From positions 1-64,000 of the forward strand of contig NZ_JACVPD010000004.1 of the NCBI RefSeq assembly GCF_018882095.1: a DNA stretch of 64,000 bases. The letters run 5' to 3'. Positions 54,721 to 64,000 of this stretch are shown here, in pieces (within the stretch, counting starts at the first letter, position 1; every line of letters begins with the position of its first letter). A program made the translations under genes and the position numbers. The notes under the pieces are model-generated. The model searched no databases. It worked only from the letters and a program-made list of their open reading frames with translations, and was not told where the DNA came from. The DNA is from Polynucleobacter sp. CS-Odin-A6. GTDB taxonomy: Bacteria; Pseudomonadota; Gammaproteobacteria; Burkholderiales; Burkholderiaceae.

Positions 54721-55635
54721 CTAGCCTTTCAGCCTTTCTTTAATTAAGCCCATCTGCTCTTGGGCGGCTACCTCTCCTGCCAAGATCGCGGCATTTCTAG
54801 ACTTGAAGTCACTACTACTCATTTGCTTTAGAAGAGGGGTGATCACAATATCAGCACTTTTGAGTTCATATTGATTGATGCTTCGCTGCATGATGGAAAT
54901 GGTCTGCTGCATGATGCCGAAAGTGCCGCTGGCATCTTGATGAACCGGTTCCGACGAGATATTGACTGCAATTACTAGCGTGGCACCCATCTGTCTGGCG
55001 TAGCTGACCGGGACTGGTGCAACTAGGCCGCCGTCCACATATTCTTTACCGCTAATGATGGCCGGCTGAAATATCCCGGGAACGCTGCACGAGGCACGCA
55101 CTGCTAGACCCGTATTGCCGGATCGAAAAAGAACACCTTTACCAGACTGCAGATCAGTTGCCACAATTCCCAAGGGGATACGCATTTGCTCTATAGATTT
55201 ATTTTGTACTTCGCGGTTCACCATATTTTGGAGGGCATCGCCTTTAATCAGCCCGCCGAATCTTCCGGCGAAGGGGAGACCCCAATCTGCAATAGTGGCT
55301 TCATCTAGATTGAGAGCTAGCCGGTTTAGGTCATTACCGGCGACTCCAGAGGCAAGTAATGCTGCGATGACGCTACCAGCGCTGCTGCCCACGACGATAT
55401 CGGGTCTGATTCCTTGGGCTTCTAGAGCCTTAATGACGCCAATATGGGCAAAACCACGAGCCGCCCCAGCTCCAAGAACAAGGCCGACAACGGGTTTACG
55501 GTTACCTATTAAGCTGCACCCAGTCAGGCTCGAGCCCCCAACAAGCGCTACTAAACCCAGGCCCAGACCCAAAAAATGACGTCTGGAATCGGTCTCAGAA
55601 GATGGGGATGGGTTTTGGACTGTGATTTCGTACAT
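54721..55635 (-). CDS. Patatin-like phospholipase lipoprotein
   Basis: The 304-residue protein has a twin-Arg/lipoprotein-type signal (SRRHFLGLGLGL and lipobox LTGC, Cys at about 40) and a patatin domain: oxyanion GAGAARG, nucleophile Ser in GSSAGS and the Asp of DGGLVAPVPV. These Ser-Asp dyad enzymes cut acyl chains from phospholipids. As a lipoprotein it would act at the envelope. It is convergent with the NlpC/P60-like gene. Confidence 0.88.
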   Translation of the reverse strand: MYEITVQNPSPSSETDSRRHFLGLGLGLVALVGGSSLTGCSLIGNRKPVVGLVLGAGAARGFAHIGVIKALEAQGIRPDIVVGSSAGSVIAALLASGVAGNDLNRLALNLDEATIADWGLPFAGRFGGLIKGDALQNMVNREVQNKSIEQMRIPLGIVATDLQSGKGVLFRSGNTGLAVRASCSVPGIFQPAIISGKEYVDGGLVAPVPVSYARQMGATLVIAVNISSEPVHQDASGTFGIMQQTISIMQRSINQYELKSADIVITPLLKQMSSSDFKSRNAAILAGEVAAQEQMGLIKERLKG

Positions 55636-55845
55636 ATGGCTATTGTATTGAGGCTCCCTTATAATAGTTGCACGGTGAGCGAAAAAGACTTCGTTTCAGC
55701 ACGGGCAATTCTCCCAAGCGAATTTGGAGATGTATAGCTCGTAGTAACTGAAGAATGCAACCAGAGCGCCACCAAAACACTACCAACCCATTATTGAAAT
55801 ACACTTTTATGCCCTCATCAGGTGATTGCCTGATAGCCCGAATTT
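55636..55845. other. 210-bp region upstream of scpB with promoter-like -10 and hairpins
   Basis: TATAAT lies at 55660-55665 on the plus strand, without a good -35. A transcript from there would have a leader of about 170 nt. Two small hairpins are visible: TCTCCCAA...TTGGAGA (about 55711-55731) and ATCAGG-TGATTG-CCTGAT (55817-55834), the latter just before the scpB ATG, where no clear ribosome site is seen. No gene is evident. Confidence 0.45.
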
Positions 55846-56592
55846 ATGGATGATCACAATAAACGCGTAATTGAAACAGCCCTCTTGTGCGCGCAAGAAC
55901 CACTGACAGTTGCCGATCTCATGCGCTTATTTGCCCAAGATATTTCAGCTGGCGAGATTGATGATGCTCTTATAGAGCTTCAAAAATCTTGGGAAGATAA
56001 GGGCATGGAGTTGGTGCATATTGCTACTGGCTGGCGTTTTCAGAGTCGTTTAGCAATGCGCGAATATCTCGATCGATTAACCCCAGAAAAACCACCCAAG
56101 TACTCTCGTGCAGTGATGGAAACCTTAGCAATCATTGCTTATCGCCAGCCCGTCACCCGCGGTGAGATTGAAGAGATTCGAGGTGTTGCAGTTAGTAGTA
56201 ATGTGATGAAACAGTTGGAAGATCGCGGCTGGGTCGAAGTCATTGGTCATAAAGAGACTATTGGCCGCCCAGGTTTATATGCAACCACTAAGCAATTCTT
56301 AGATGACTTAAGCCTCACTAATTTGCAAAGCTTGCCAATGTTGGAAGATGCCGCGCCAATGGCTGCTGCTGAGCAATTAGGCCAAGCAGTGATGGAATTT
56401 GATGCAAGCGCAACTGTTGAGACGGTCATTGAGTTGGATAAAAATGGTCAGCCCATGATTGAGGTGGCAAGCGAAGAGATTACCGCAGTCACTAAAGAAA
56501 AAGCTGCAGAAATAACTGCAGAAGAAGCAACGGAAGAAGTAATAGAAGAAGTTACCCCAGAGTCTGAAAAACAATCAGACGAACAAAAATAA
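55846..56592 (+). CDS. scpB: Segregation and condensation protein ScpB
   Basis: ScpB is the winged-helix partner of the kleisin ScpA and SMC in chromosome condensation. The 248-residue protein has the ScpB pattern: VIETALLCAQEPLTVADL, YSRAVMETLAIIAYRQPVTRGEIEEIRGV and GRPGLYATTKQFL. After about residue 170 a long acidic Glu/Ala-rich tail follows (absent in many ScpB). scpA is not next to it. rluB follows by 6 bp, so they are co-transcribed. Confidence 0.95.
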   Translation: MDDHNKRVIETALLCAQEPLTVADLMRLFAQDISAGEIDDALIELQKSWEDKGMELVHIATGWRFQSRLAMREYLDRLTPEKPPKYSRAVMETLAIIAYRQPVTRGEIEEIRGVAVSSNVMKQLEDRGWVEVIGHKETIGRPGLYATTKQFLDDLSLTNLQSLPMLEDAAPMAAAEQLGQAVMEFDASATVETVIELDKNGQPMIEVASEEITAVTKEKAAEITAEEATEEVIEEVTPESEKQSDEQK

Positions 56593-56598
56593 TTATTA

Positions 56599-58362
56599 AT
56601 GACAAGCTCCAACGAAAACGATTCATCCCCGGTTAAACCAGCGGCGGATCATTCTGCTAATGCAGAATCAACACCGCCTAGTACGGATGGTTTGAAGGCC
56701 GAGGGGCGCGAGGGTGGTCCGCGCCGCCCGCGCCGCCAAGGCGCTGGGCCTGGCAAGCATCCTTTTAACAAAAAGCGTCCATCCAATAAGGATCGGCCTC
56801 GTCGTGAGGGCGGTGAGTCTCATGGCCAGCGTGAAGGTGGCAATCAGCCCCCTAAGATCACCCACAATCCAGCAGAAAGCGAAGCCTTATTTGCATCAGT
56901 TGTTTCCGGGGAATTTGATGCTGCATTAGATGCTCCTGAAGTTGTTGAATCAAAAAATCCAGATAGCGTTAATGAGAACGAAATTTCTCATCAGACCGGG
57001 GCTGAGCGTCGCGCACAACGTGTCCGTCATGATGAGGATGCGGATGTCCCTAGTGAAGATGAGATGAGCAGTTTGCAATTTGCAAACATCGATGATTTAC
57101 CTCTGAGCTTACGTGATGAAGTCTGGTCTGACCTAGATGGTTTAGACGATGATGCTGACGACGAAGATACTGTGAAGTTACATAAGGTATTGGCTGACGT
57201 CGGCATGGGTTCCCGTCGCGACATGGAGGATTTAATCATTCAAGGTCGTGTTTCGGTAAATGGTTTACCAGCACACATTGGCCAGCGTATTGGACCAACG
57301 GATCAAGTACGTATTAATGGCAAGCCAGTGCATCGCAAGATTCAGACTAAGCCACCGCGCGTCATTATGTATCACAAACCTTCAGGCGAAATTGTGAGTC
57401 AGTCCGACCCAGAAGGTCGTCCAACGGTATTTGATCGCTTGCCAAAGCCACGTCAAGGTCGTTGGATTGCTGTGGGACGCTTGGACTTTAATACTGAAGG
57501 TCTTTTACTGTTTACAACATCGGGTGAATTGGCTAATCGCTTAATGCATCCCCGATACGGCGTAGAGCGCGAATACGCTGTTCGTATTTTGGGTGAGTTA
57601 AGCCAAGAAAATACCGCCCAATTAAAGAGCGGTATTACCCTAGATGATGGCCAAGCTAAATTCTTGCGCTTATCCATGGGTGGTGGCGATGGTGCAAACC
57701 GTTGGTATCACGTTGCTTTGACTGAAGGTCGTAACCGTGAGGTACGTCGCATGTTCGAGGCGGTGGGTCATACGGTTTCTCGTTTGCTCCGCACCCGTTA
57801 CGGCATATTCTTACTTCCTCCACGCTTGAGACGGGGTAAGTGGGAGGAGATTGAGGCCGGCGGAATATATAACTTGATGAAGTTTGTAGGCTTAAAAATG
57901 CCACAGCCGCAAGACAAGGGTCGTAATCCGAATGCGCAGAGTCGCGATCGCCGCTCCCCTACTAGTGAAGACTTTCAACCAGATCCGATGCAAACTTCAG
58001 TTTCATATTGGGGTTCGCGAGATGCTTTGACCTTAGCTAGCGGTCACAATGGACTTACCCACCAAAGTCGGGGCGATAAACCTGCTGGCGGTCGCGGTGG
58101 TTCGGGCGAAGGGCGTGGACCTTTCCGAGGCCGCACTAACGCTGGTAGACCAGGGCAGGGTTCTGGTCAAGGCGGGCAGGGTGGTCAGGGAGCCCAGGGT
58201 CAGGATCGCAATAAGGGCAAGAAAGTGCATCACGGGCAGTCCGCTTTTGTGACTGCAAGCCCTCAAAACCCTGGAAATGGCCCTAAACGGGGTGCACCAA
58301 AAGGACGCAAACCATTTAATAAGGGACCTCGAAAGCCTCGGAATCCAAGCGAAAGCTTCTGA
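56599..58362 (+). CDS. rluB: 23S rRNA pseudouridine synthase RluB
   Basis: RluB makes pseudouridine 2605 in 23S rRNA. The 587-residue protein has an S4 RNA-binding domain (about 194-240, [20 protein letters not shown]) and the RsuA-type catalytic domain with the nucleophilic Asp in [11 protein letters not shown] (about 295). Both flanks are unusual: about 190 residues of charged, low-complexity N-terminus and about 150 residues of Gly/Arg/Gln-rich C-terminus. These give it twice the length of the E. coli enzyme. It lies 6 bp after scpB. Confidence 0.93.
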   Translation: MTSSNENDSSPVKPAADHSANAESTPPSTDGLKAEGREGGPRRPRRQGAGPGKHPFNKKRPSNKDRPRREGGESHGQREGGNQPPKITHNPAESEALFASVVSGEFDAALDAPEVVESKNPDSVNENEISHQTGAERRAQRVRHDEDADVPSEDEMSSLQFANIDDLPLSLRDEVWSDLDGLDDDADDEDTVKLHKVLADVGMGSRRDMEDLIIQGRVSVNGLPAHIGQRIGPTDQVRINGKPVHRKIQTKPPRVIMYHKPSGEIVSQSDPEGRPTVFDRLPKPRQGRWIAVGRLDFNTEGLLLFTTSGELANRLMHPRYGVEREYAVRILGELSQENTAQLKSGITLDDGQAKFLRLSMGGGDGANRWYHVALTEGRNREVRRMFEAVGHTVSRLLRTRYGIFLLPPRLRRGKWEEIEAGGIYNLMKFVGLKMPQPQDKGRNPNAQSRDRRSPTSEDFQPDPMQTSVSYWGSRDALTLASGHNGLTHQSRGDKPAGGRGGSGEGRGPFRGRTNAGRPGQGSGQGGQGGQGAQGQDRNKGKKVHHGQSAFVTASPQNPGNGPKRGAPKGRKPFNKGPRKPRNPSESF

Positions 58363-58389
58363 TTTTGATGAGTTTTCTTCTAAATCAGC

Positions 58390-58395
58390 TATAAT
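58390..58395 (+). promoter_or_regulatory. -10 box of the rimP-nusA-infB operon promoter
   Basis: A consensus TATAAT stands just after the rluB stop. A TTGATG at 58365-58370 could serve as -35, but the spacer is 19 bp. The start site would be near 58402, right before the structured leader. Confidence 0.6.
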
Positions 58396-58401
58396 TTCGG
58401 A

Positions 58402-58512
58402 CTTACAGCAGTTTGCTGCTGTTTTAGTGGTTACCGACTGATGTTGCGATCAACGTAAGTCGGCCTGTTCTGATTTTCGAGAATATGGGCTTTAAGGCCC
58501 ATTTTTTTTTGC
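58402..58512 (+). ncRNA. Structured leader RNA of the rimP operon (attenuator-like or small RNA)
   Basis: About 110 nt hold three hairpins in a row. Hairpin 1 is ACAGCAG-TTTG-CTGCTGT (58405-58422). Hairpin 2 joins CCGACT (58434-58439) and AGTCGG (58458-58463), with an inner stem AUGUUG/CAACGU (one U-G pair) capped by CGAU. Hairpin 3 is the terminator at 58485-58510. It begins just after a consensus -10 box and ends before rimP, so it can either attenuate the operon or be released as a small RNA. Leaders of rimP operons have been predicted in other bacteria, but I cannot tell whether this belongs to a known class. Confidence 0.65.
58485..58510 (+). terminator. Intrinsic terminator between leader and rimP
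   Basis: ATGGGC (58485-58490) and GCCCAT (58497-58502) form a stem with a 6-nt loop, followed by nine T (58502-58510). It ends 24 bp before the rimP start, so it must be read through for operon expression. Confidence 0.88.
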
Positions 58513-58534
58513 CGTTTTGGGTTGAAGGGTTGTT

Positions 58535-59026
58535 TTGAAAGATCAGCGGATTATTTCTGCAGAGGTAGAAAACTTAGGTTATACGCTAGTAGATATCGAG
58601 CGTGAAGCCGGAGGTTTGCTGCGTGTCACGATTGAAAACCCAGATTACGAGCGTTTGATTACTGTTTTAGATTGTGAAAAAGTGAGTCATCAACTGAGCT
58701 ATACATTGCCAGTAGAAAACATCCCTTTTGAGCGTTTAGAGATTTCGTCTCCAGGTCTAGACCGTCCCGTAAAATCCGCAGCGGATTTTGAGCGCTTCTC
58801 CGGGATCGAGGTAGATCTGAAGCTACGCGTTGCCGTTGGCAATCGCAAGAGTTTTCGTGGTGTGTTGCAAGGTTTGCTGAGTGGTGAGTTGGATTCGCCT
58901 GATGCGAAATTTGGTTTGTTGTTTGAAGGCACTGATGGTGCTGAGTCTCAATTGGAGTTTTCTTTAGCCGAGGTCGATAAGACTCGGTTGGTCCCTGTTA
59001 TTGATTTCAAAGGAAGAAAGTCATGA
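58535..59026 (+). CDS. rimP: Ribosome maturation factor RimP
   Basis: RimP helps assemble the 30S subunit. The 163-residue protein has the RimP N-terminal domain ([33 protein letters not shown]) and the motif [21 protein letters not shown], followed by a small SH3-like C-terminal domain. No ATG is available, so TTG 58535 is used, with GAAGGG upstream. Its end overlaps nusA by 4 nt. Confidence 0.95.
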   Translation: MKDQRIISAEVENLGYTLVDIEREAGGLLRVTIENPDYERLITVLDCEKVSHQLSYTLPVENIPFERLEISSPGLDRPVKSAADFERFSGIEVDLKLRVAVGNRKSFRGVLQGLLSGELDSPDAKFGLLFEGTDGAESQLEFSLAEVDKTRLVPVIDFKGRKS

Positions 59027-60504
59027 GCCGAGAAGTTCTCATGTTGGCAGACGCCTTAGCGCGTGAAAAGAACGTAGATCAAGCAATTGTGTTTGAGGCG
59101 CTGGAAATGGCGTTGGCATCAGCCACTAAAAAGCGTTACCCGACAGAAGATGTAGATATTCGTGTATCGATTGATCGTGAGTCTGGTGAGTATGAAACCT
59201 TCCGCCGTTGGTTGGTGGTACCAGATGAAGCTGGTCTGCAAGAGCCCGATAAAGAAATTCTGCATTTTGAAGCGCTTGAGCAATTCGCTGATATGGAAGT
59301 TGGCGAATACATCGAAGAGCAAATTGAATCTTTAGCTTTTGGTCGTATTGGCGCCCAAGCAGCGAAACAGGTGATTTTGCAACGGATTCGCGATGCTGAG
59401 CGTGAGCAAATCTTGAACGACTACCTAGAGCGTGGCGAAAAAGTCATGACCGGTACCGTCAAGCGTGCCGATAAGAATGGTTTGATTATTGAGTCCGGCC
59501 GCGTTGAAGCTTTACTGCGTCGCGATCAAATGATTCCAAAAGAGAACCTCCGTTCTGGCGATCGTGTCCGTGCTTACATCATGAAAGTAGATCGTGAAGT
59601 ACGCGGTCCGCAGATTGAGCTCTCACGTACTTGCCCTGAGTTCTTAATTAAGTTGTTTGAGAACGAAGTTCCAGAGATGGAGCAGGGTTTATTAGAGATT
59701 AAGGGCGCGGCTCGTGATCCTGGTATCCGTGCCAAGATTGCTGTCATTACTTACGACAAGCGTATTGATCCAATCGGCACTTGCGTTGGTGTGCGTGGCA
59801 CACGCGTTACAGCGGTTCGTAACGAAGTCGCTGGCGAAGCAGTGGATATTGTCTTATGGTCTGAAGATCCAGCACAGTTTGTGATTGGTGCTTTGGCTCC
59901 AGCTCAAGTCTCATCGATCGTAGTTGATGAAGAGCGTCATGCCATGGATGTGGTGGTTGATGAAGAGAATTTGGCAATTGCGATTGGTCGCAGTGGACAG
60001 AATGTGCGTTTGGCAAGTGAGCTAACTGGCTGGCAAATCAACATCATGACTCCAGAAGAGTCTGCTGAGAAAACAGAAAAAGAAGCTGCTTCTGTGCGTC
60101 AGTTGTTCATGGATAAATTAGACGTTGACCAAGAAGTTGCTGACATCTTGATCGAAGAGGGCTTCAACACTTTGGAAGAAGTTGCTTATGTACCCCTTTC
60201 TGAAATGCTAGAAATCGACTCTTTCGACGAAGACACGGTAAATGAATTGCGTACTCGTGCGCGTGACTCTCTCTTGACTATGGAATTGGCAAAAGAAGAG
60301 CGCGTTGGCGAAGTCTCACAAGATTTACGCTCCCTAGAGGGAATGACTACTGAATTGATTGCAAAGCTTGCTGACAATCAAGTTCATACCCGTGACGACT
60401 TAGCTGAACTGGCTGTTGATGAGCTAGTTGAGGCGACACAAATTGACGAAGAAACCGCGAAAACGCTCATCATGAAAGCGCGCGAACATTGGTTTACTTC
60501 ATGA
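59023..60504 (+). CDS. nusA: Transcription termination/antitermination factor NusA
   Basis: NusA binds RNA polymerase and RNA and affects pausing, termination and antitermination. The 493-residue protein has an N-terminal polymerase-binding domain (1-130), S1 (about 135-200), two KH domains (about 205-350, with GVRGTRV and [12 protein letters not shown]), and two C-terminal helix-hairpin-helix repeats (about 365-490), as in other proteobacteria. It lies between rimP (4-nt overlap) and infB. NusA could act on the terminator in the operon leader. Confidence 0.97.
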   Translation: MSREVLMLADALAREKNVDQAIVFEALEMALASATKKRYPTEDVDIRVSIDRESGEYETFRRWLVVPDEAGLQEPDKEILHFEALEQFADMEVGEYIEEQIESLAFGRIGAQAAKQVILQRIRDAEREQILNDYLERGEKVMTGTVKRADKNGLIIESGRVEALLRRDQMIPKENLRSGDRVRAYIMKVDREVRGPQIELSRTCPEFLIKLFENEVPEMEQGLLEIKGAARDPGIRAKIAVITYDKRIDPIGTCVGVRGTRVTAVRNEVAGEAVDIVLWSEDPAQFVIGALAPAQVSSIVVDEERHAMDVVVDEENLAIAIGRSGQNVRLASELTGWQINIMTPEESAEKTEKEAASVRQLFMDKLDVDQEVADILIEEGFNTLEEVAYVPLSEMLEIDSFDEDTVNELRTRARDSLLTMELAKEERVGEVSQDLRSLEGMTTELIAKLADNQVHTRDDLAELAVDELVEATQIDEETAKTLIMKAREHWFTS

Positions 60505-60517
60505 GAGGAAGTAGTAC

Positions 60518-63295
60518 ATGGCAACAACAGTAAAAGTACTCGCTAAAGAATTAAAACGTACCGCACCCGACCTTCTGGAGCAATTGAAGGCGGCCGGTGT
60601 CGAAAAAGGTTCTGAGGACGATAGCATTACCGAAAAGGACAAAACTGTCCTGCTTGAGTATTTGCAAAAAGAGCATGGTAGTGCCGACACGGGTAATCGT
60701 AAAAAGATTACTTTAATCAAGCGCGAAAACTCGGAGATTCGTCAGGCAGATTCTGCTGGACGAACTCGTACCGTTCAGGTTGAGGTGCGCAAAAAGCGCG
60801 TCTTGGTTAAGCGTGGCGATGAAACTTCTCAAGCTCCAGAGCCAGAAGAAGCCCCGGCTGCAGTAGCACCTGCTGTTTCCGTAAAGCCCATTCTTTCTAC
60901 TGAAGAGTTAGAAAAGCGTGCGGCCGAAGTGACCCGCCAAGCCGAGCTATTAGCTCGACAAGAAGCTGAAATGAAAGCGGCAGAAGACGCTCGCGAAAAA
61001 GAGGCTGCATTAGCTGCTGCAAATTCGGCTGAGCCAGCGCTTGAAAAAGAGACTAAGTCGGCCAGTGGAGCAGCAGCTGCTAAAGCTGCCGAAAAGAAAG
61101 CGCAAGCGGACAAAGCTGCCAAAGAGATTGCTGATGCCAACAAAGCGCAGTTAGCAGACATCACAAAACGTCGTGCTGCTGCTGAAGCGGAAGCTTTGGC
61201 TATTCGTGACATGATGAGTACGCCTGCACGTGTCCTGAAGGCGCCAAGCGAAATTGCTGCTGAAGAAGCTAAAAAAGGCACCTTACACAAACCTGCCAAG
61301 GCTGAAGGTGCTGATGATAAGAAAAAAGTAGTTGCCAAAGTTGGCGGTAAGACAATTAAGTCTGCAGAGACTTCATCTACTTGGCAAGAAGAAGGCGCTA
61401 AGAAGCCAGGTGGTTTAAAGACTCGTGGCGATAGTTCTGGTGGCGTAGGTGGTTGGCGCTCCGGTGGCGGCAGAAGAAAACAGCGTCAAATTGCTGAAGC
61501 GAACGTCGATACCAACTTCCAAGTACCTACCGAAGCTATTGTGCGAGACGTCAATGTCCCTGAAACGATTACCGTTGCTGAGCTCGCTCACGCTATGGCC
61601 GTGAAGAGTGCTGAAGTCATTAAGCTCTTGATGGGTATGGGTCAGATGGTGACAATTAACCAAATCTTAGATCAAGATACCGCAATGATCATCGTGGAAG
61701 AAATGGGTCACACAGCCCATGCCGCCAAGTTAGATGATCCTGATTTAGATCTCGGTATTGCTGGCCATGATGCGGAGTTGCTATCACGTCCACCAGTAGT
61801 GACAGTAATGGGTCACGTTGACCACGGTAAGACTTCCCTGCTCGATAAGATTCGTGCTGCCAAGGTAGCTACTGGCGAAGCCGGTGGTATTACCCAGCAT
61901 ATCGGTGCTTATCACGTTGAAACTCCTCGAGGCATGATTACTTTCTTAGATACTCCAGGTCACGAAGCCTTTACGGCAATGCGTGCTCGTGGCGCTAAGG
62001 CAACGGATATTGTGATCTTGGTGGTTGCTGCTGATGACGGTGTGATGCCGCAGACCAAAGAGGCGATTAACCATGCTCAAGCAGCAGGCGTACCAATCGT
62101 TGTGGCAATCAATAAAATTGATAAACCGGAAGCTAATTTAGAGCGTGTCAAAACAGAATTGGTTGCCGAGCAAGTTGTTCCAGAAGAATACGGTGGTGAT
62201 GTGCCCTTTATCGGAGTGTCTGCAAAAACCGGTGATGGTATTGATGCACTGCTCGAGAACGTACTTCTGCAAGCAGAGATTTTGGAGCTCAAAGCAGCTA
62301 AAGATGCTCCAGCTCAAGGTCTGGTAATCGAGGCGCGTTTAGATAAGGGTCGTGGCCCTGTTGCAACCGTACTCGTTCAGTCCGGTACGCTCAAGCGTGG
62401 CGACATGTTGTTAGCAGGTTCAACCTACGGTCGTGTTCGTGCGATGTTGGATGAAAACGGCAAACCTTGTAATGAAGCGGGTCCCTCTATTCCGGTGGAG
62501 ATCCAGGGTTTATCTGAAGTTCCAGCAGCTGGCGAGTCAGTACAGGTGGTGCCGGATGAGCGTAAGGCTCGTGAAATTGCACTCTTCCGTCAAGGGAAGT
62601 TCCGTGATGTGAAGTTGGCGAAACAGCAAGCATTCAAACTCGAAACCATGATGGAAAACATGGAAGAGGGTGCTATTGAGGCTAAGTTGCTACCACTCAT
62701 TATTAAGGCCGACGTACAAGGTTCTCAAGAAGCGTTGTCACAGTCATTGCAAAAACTCTCTACCGCAGAAGTGAAGGTTCAAATCGTTCACGCAGCAGTA
62801 GGTGGTATTACAGAAACGGACGTCAATTTAGCGGTCGCCTCCAAGGCAGTCATTATTGGATTCAACTCTCGTGCAGATGGTGCGGCGCGTAAGTTGGCTG
62901 AAAACAATGGTGTAGATATTCGTTATCACAACATTATTTATGACGCTGTTGATGAAGTCAAAGCCGCCTTGAGTGGTATGTTGACTCCAGATAAGAAAGA
63001 AGAAATCACCGGTATGGTGGAGATTCGTCAAGTCTTCTTGGTGTCTAAAGTGGGCGCAATTGCCGGTTGCCTGGTGCTCGAGGGTGTTGTGAAACGTAAT
63101 TCAAGTGTTCGTCTCTTGCGTGAAAACGTAGTGATCTGGACAGGTGAGTTGGACTCTCTGAAGCGCTTTAAAGATGATGCAAAAGAAGTTCGTGCCGGCG
63201 TTGAGTGTGGCTTGTCATTAAAAGGCTATAACGATATTAAAGAAGGCGATCAACTGGAAGCGTTTGAAGTGACTGAAGTTGCCAGAACACTTTAA
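60518..63295 (+). CDS. infB: Translation initiation factor IF-2
   Basis: IF-2 is the GTPase that places fMet-tRNA in the ribosome. The 925-residue protein has an N-terminal IF2-associated domain (1-50), a long Ala/Lys/Glu-rich linker (about 85-300), the G domain with P-loop GHVDHGKTS (about 431), DTPGHEAF and NKIDKPE, and the C-terminal fMet-tRNA-binding domains. GAGAGGAAG upstream of the ATG is the ribosome site. It follows nusA by 13 bp. Confidence 0.98.
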   Translation: MATTVKVLAKELKRTAPDLLEQLKAAGVEKGSEDDSITEKDKTVLLEYLQKEHGSADTGNRKKITLIKRENSEIRQADSAGRTRTVQVEVRKKRVLVKRGDETSQAPEPEEAPAAVAPAVSVKPILSTEELEKRAAEVTRQAELLARQEAEMKAAEDAREKEAALAAANSAEPALEKETKSASGAAAAKAAEKKAQADKAAKEIADANKAQLADITKRRAAAEAEALAIRDMMSTPARVLKAPSEIAAEEAKKGTLHKPAKAEGADDKKKVVAKVGGKTIKSAETSSTWQEEGAKKPGGLKTRGDSSGGVGGWRSGGGRRKQRQIAEANVDTNFQVPTEAIVRDVNVPETITVAELAHAMAVKSAEVIKLLMGMGQMVTINQILDQDTAMIIVEEMGHTAHAAKLDDPDLDLGIAGHDAELLSRPPVVTVMGHVDHGKTSLLDKIRAAKVATGEAGGITQHIGAYHVETPRGMITFLDTPGHEAFTAMRARGAKATDIVILVVAADDGVMPQTKEAINHAQAAGVPIVVAINKIDKPEANLERVKTELVAEQVVPEEYGGDVPFIGVSAKTGDGIDALLENVLLQAEILELKAAKDAPAQGLVIEARLDKGRGPVATVLVQSGTLKRGDMLLAGSTYGRVRAMLDENGKPCNEAGPSIPVEIQGLSEVPAAGESVQVVPDERKAREIALFRQGKFRDVKLAKQQAFKLETMMENMEEGAIEAKLLPLIIKADVQGSQEALSQSLQKLSTAEVKVQIVHAAVGGITETDVNLAVASKAVIIGFNSRADGAARKLAENNGVDIRYHNIIYDAVDEVKAALSGMLTPDKKEEITGMVEIRQVFLVSKVGAIAGCLVLEGVVKRNSSVRLLRENVVIWTGELDSLKRFKDDAKEVRAGVECGLSLKGYNDIKEGDQLEAFEVTEVARTL

Positions 63296-63309
63296 GAGCT
63301 ACTGAGCAC

Positions 63310-63690
63310 ATGCATAAAACTAGCCCACATCGTAACCAGCGTCTCGCCGATCAAATTCAGCGAGACCTGGCCGAGCTGATCCCTCGTGAGTTGCGCAGTC
63401 CTAGTTTAGGCTTAATTACTTTACAAAGTATTGAGCTGACGCCGGACTTGGCGCATGCAAAAGTATTCTTTACGGTCCTGGGTGCTGAGCCTGCGGTCGC
63501 ATTGAAGGCGCTCCAAGACAAAGCGGGTTATTTACATTCTTTATTATTTAAGCGTTTGCATATTCATACTGTGCCAACCCTGCATTTCCACTACGACAGT
63601 TCTGTTGAGCATGGTATTGAGATGTCCCGCTTAATTGATCAAGCAGTGGATAGCGATCGTACCGATCGTAAAGAAGAGAACGCGTCATAG
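63310..63690 (+). CDS. rbfA: Ribosome-binding factor A
   Basis: RbfA binds the 30S subunit and matures the 16S 5' end, notably in the cold. The 126-residue protein has the normal KH-like fold: [40 protein letters not shown], and [20 protein letters not shown] near the end. It lies 14 bp after infB in the operon. Confidence 0.96.
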   Translation: MHKTSPHRNQRLADQIQRDLAELIPRELRSPSLGLITLQSIELTPDLAHAKVFFTVLGAEPAVALKALQDKAGYLHSLLFKRLHIHTVPTLHFHYDSSVEHGIEMSRLIDQAVDSDRTDRKEENAS

Positions 63691-63692
63691 TT

Positions 63693-64000
63693 ATGTCTTT
63701 ACGGATCGATGGCGTTGTCTTGCTTGATAAACCTGCTGGTATGAGCTCGCAAGGCGCAGTCACTGCTGTCAAGCGGGCATTGAATGCTGAAAAAGCAGGG
63801 CATACCGGCACTTTAGATCCGATGGCGACTGGTTTGCTCCCGATTTGTTTGGGTGAGGCAACTAAGTATTCTCAGGATTTATTAGAAGCCGATAAGACTT
63901 ATATTGCTCAGGTGAAATTTGGTCAGCGTACCGACACGGGTGATGCTGAAGGTCACATCGTAGAAGAATTACCACTGCCGATATTTGCTGATTCGGTGGC
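63693..64000 (+). CDS. truB: tRNA pseudouridine-55 synthase TruB (5' part, cut by window edge)
   Basis: TruB makes pseudouridine 55 in the T-loop of tRNAs. The visible 102 residues start [20 protein letters not shown] and carry the catalytic Asp in [15 protein letters not shown] (about residue 48). The gene runs off the right end without a stop. It starts 2 bp after the rbfA stop. Confidence 0.96.
   Translation, partial: MSLRIDGVVLLDKPAGMSSQGAVTAVKRALNAEKAGHTGTLDPMATGLLPICLGEATKYSQDLLEADKTYIAQVKFGQRTDTGDAEGHIVEELPLPIFADSV

Noticed and set aside
55115..55579. 154-codon plus-strand frame inside the patatin gene
   Set aside because: It is antisense to the conserved patatin core and has no recognisable domain.
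60829..61338. 169-codon minus-strand frame inside infB
   Set aside because: It is antisense to the Ala/Lys/Glu-rich linker of IF-2, which leaves stop-free Ala/Ser-rich frames on the other strand.

Overview
The window looks like the chromosome of a small-genome freshwater betaproteobacterium, most likely Polynucleobacter or a close Burkholderiaceae relative. The basis is the moderate-to-low GC, the rimP-nusA-infB-rbfA-truB order, the Bug/TctC-type binding receptors, and gene families typical of that group (YaeQ, CbpAM, YejABEF, FccAB). The genus is inferred from gene content and no database was searched. Coding density is very high: no gene-free stretch exceeds 300 bases, and many neighbours overlap by 4 nt (ATGA).

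Layout. 1-2.65 kb: the 3' end of an IS30-type transposase, then a c-di-GMP pair (PAS-HD-GYP and GGDEF) and a small unknown gene, an AT-rich stretch that looks accessory. 2.8 kb: tRNA-Ser(CGA). 3-9.6 kb: RecQ, YggT, a GT2 glycosyltransferase, a divergent FolE/FolB pair and KatG. 9.8-13.6 kb: a ferric-iron ABC importer split over two strands, with a Fur-like site before the binding protein. 13.7-25.4 kb: mostly small housekeeping or unknown genes (lipoprotein, lysine-rich-tail protein, YdcH, AsmA, YvlD, SlyX, DUF1653, PIN, YaeQ, FAD dehydrogenase, P-loop kinase, Uup, esterase, CbpM/CbpA). 25.6-34.8 kb: a sugar-acid-type catabolic island (UxaA/GarD dehydratase, two Bug receptors, enolase-superfamily enzyme, 3-hydroxyacyl-CoA-dehydrogenase-like enzyme, SMP-30 lactonase, GntR/UTRA regulator, Ldh-family dehydrogenase, pirin). 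34.9-38 kb: a TAXI-type binding protein and the sulfide dehydrogenase pair FccB/FccA. 38.2-41.8 kb: a tightly coupled trio of GT39 glycosyltransferase, sialidase-like protein and membrane protein. 41.8-46 kb: a Bug/CitE/PrpD/MaoC operon suggesting C5-dicarboxylate or acyl-CoA breakdown. 46-54 kb: ChrA, FabI and the YejABEF peptide importer. 54-58.4 kb: an NlpC/P60-like protein without its catalytic Cys, a patatin lipoprotein, ScpB and RluB. 58.4 kb to the end: a structured leader with an intrinsic terminator, then rimP-nusA-infB-rbfA-truB (truB is cut by the window edge).

Most of the window is ordinary core genome. The points that most deserve a second look are the NlpC/P60 protein with Cys replaced by Gly, the three-hairpin leader before rimP, the GT39/sialidase-like trio, the two acid-catabolism clusters with incomplete pathways, the divergent FolE/FolB pair, and the histone-H1-like tail fused to a possible YbjN-like domain. 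I see no CRISPR array, rRNA, prophage or complete mobile element.
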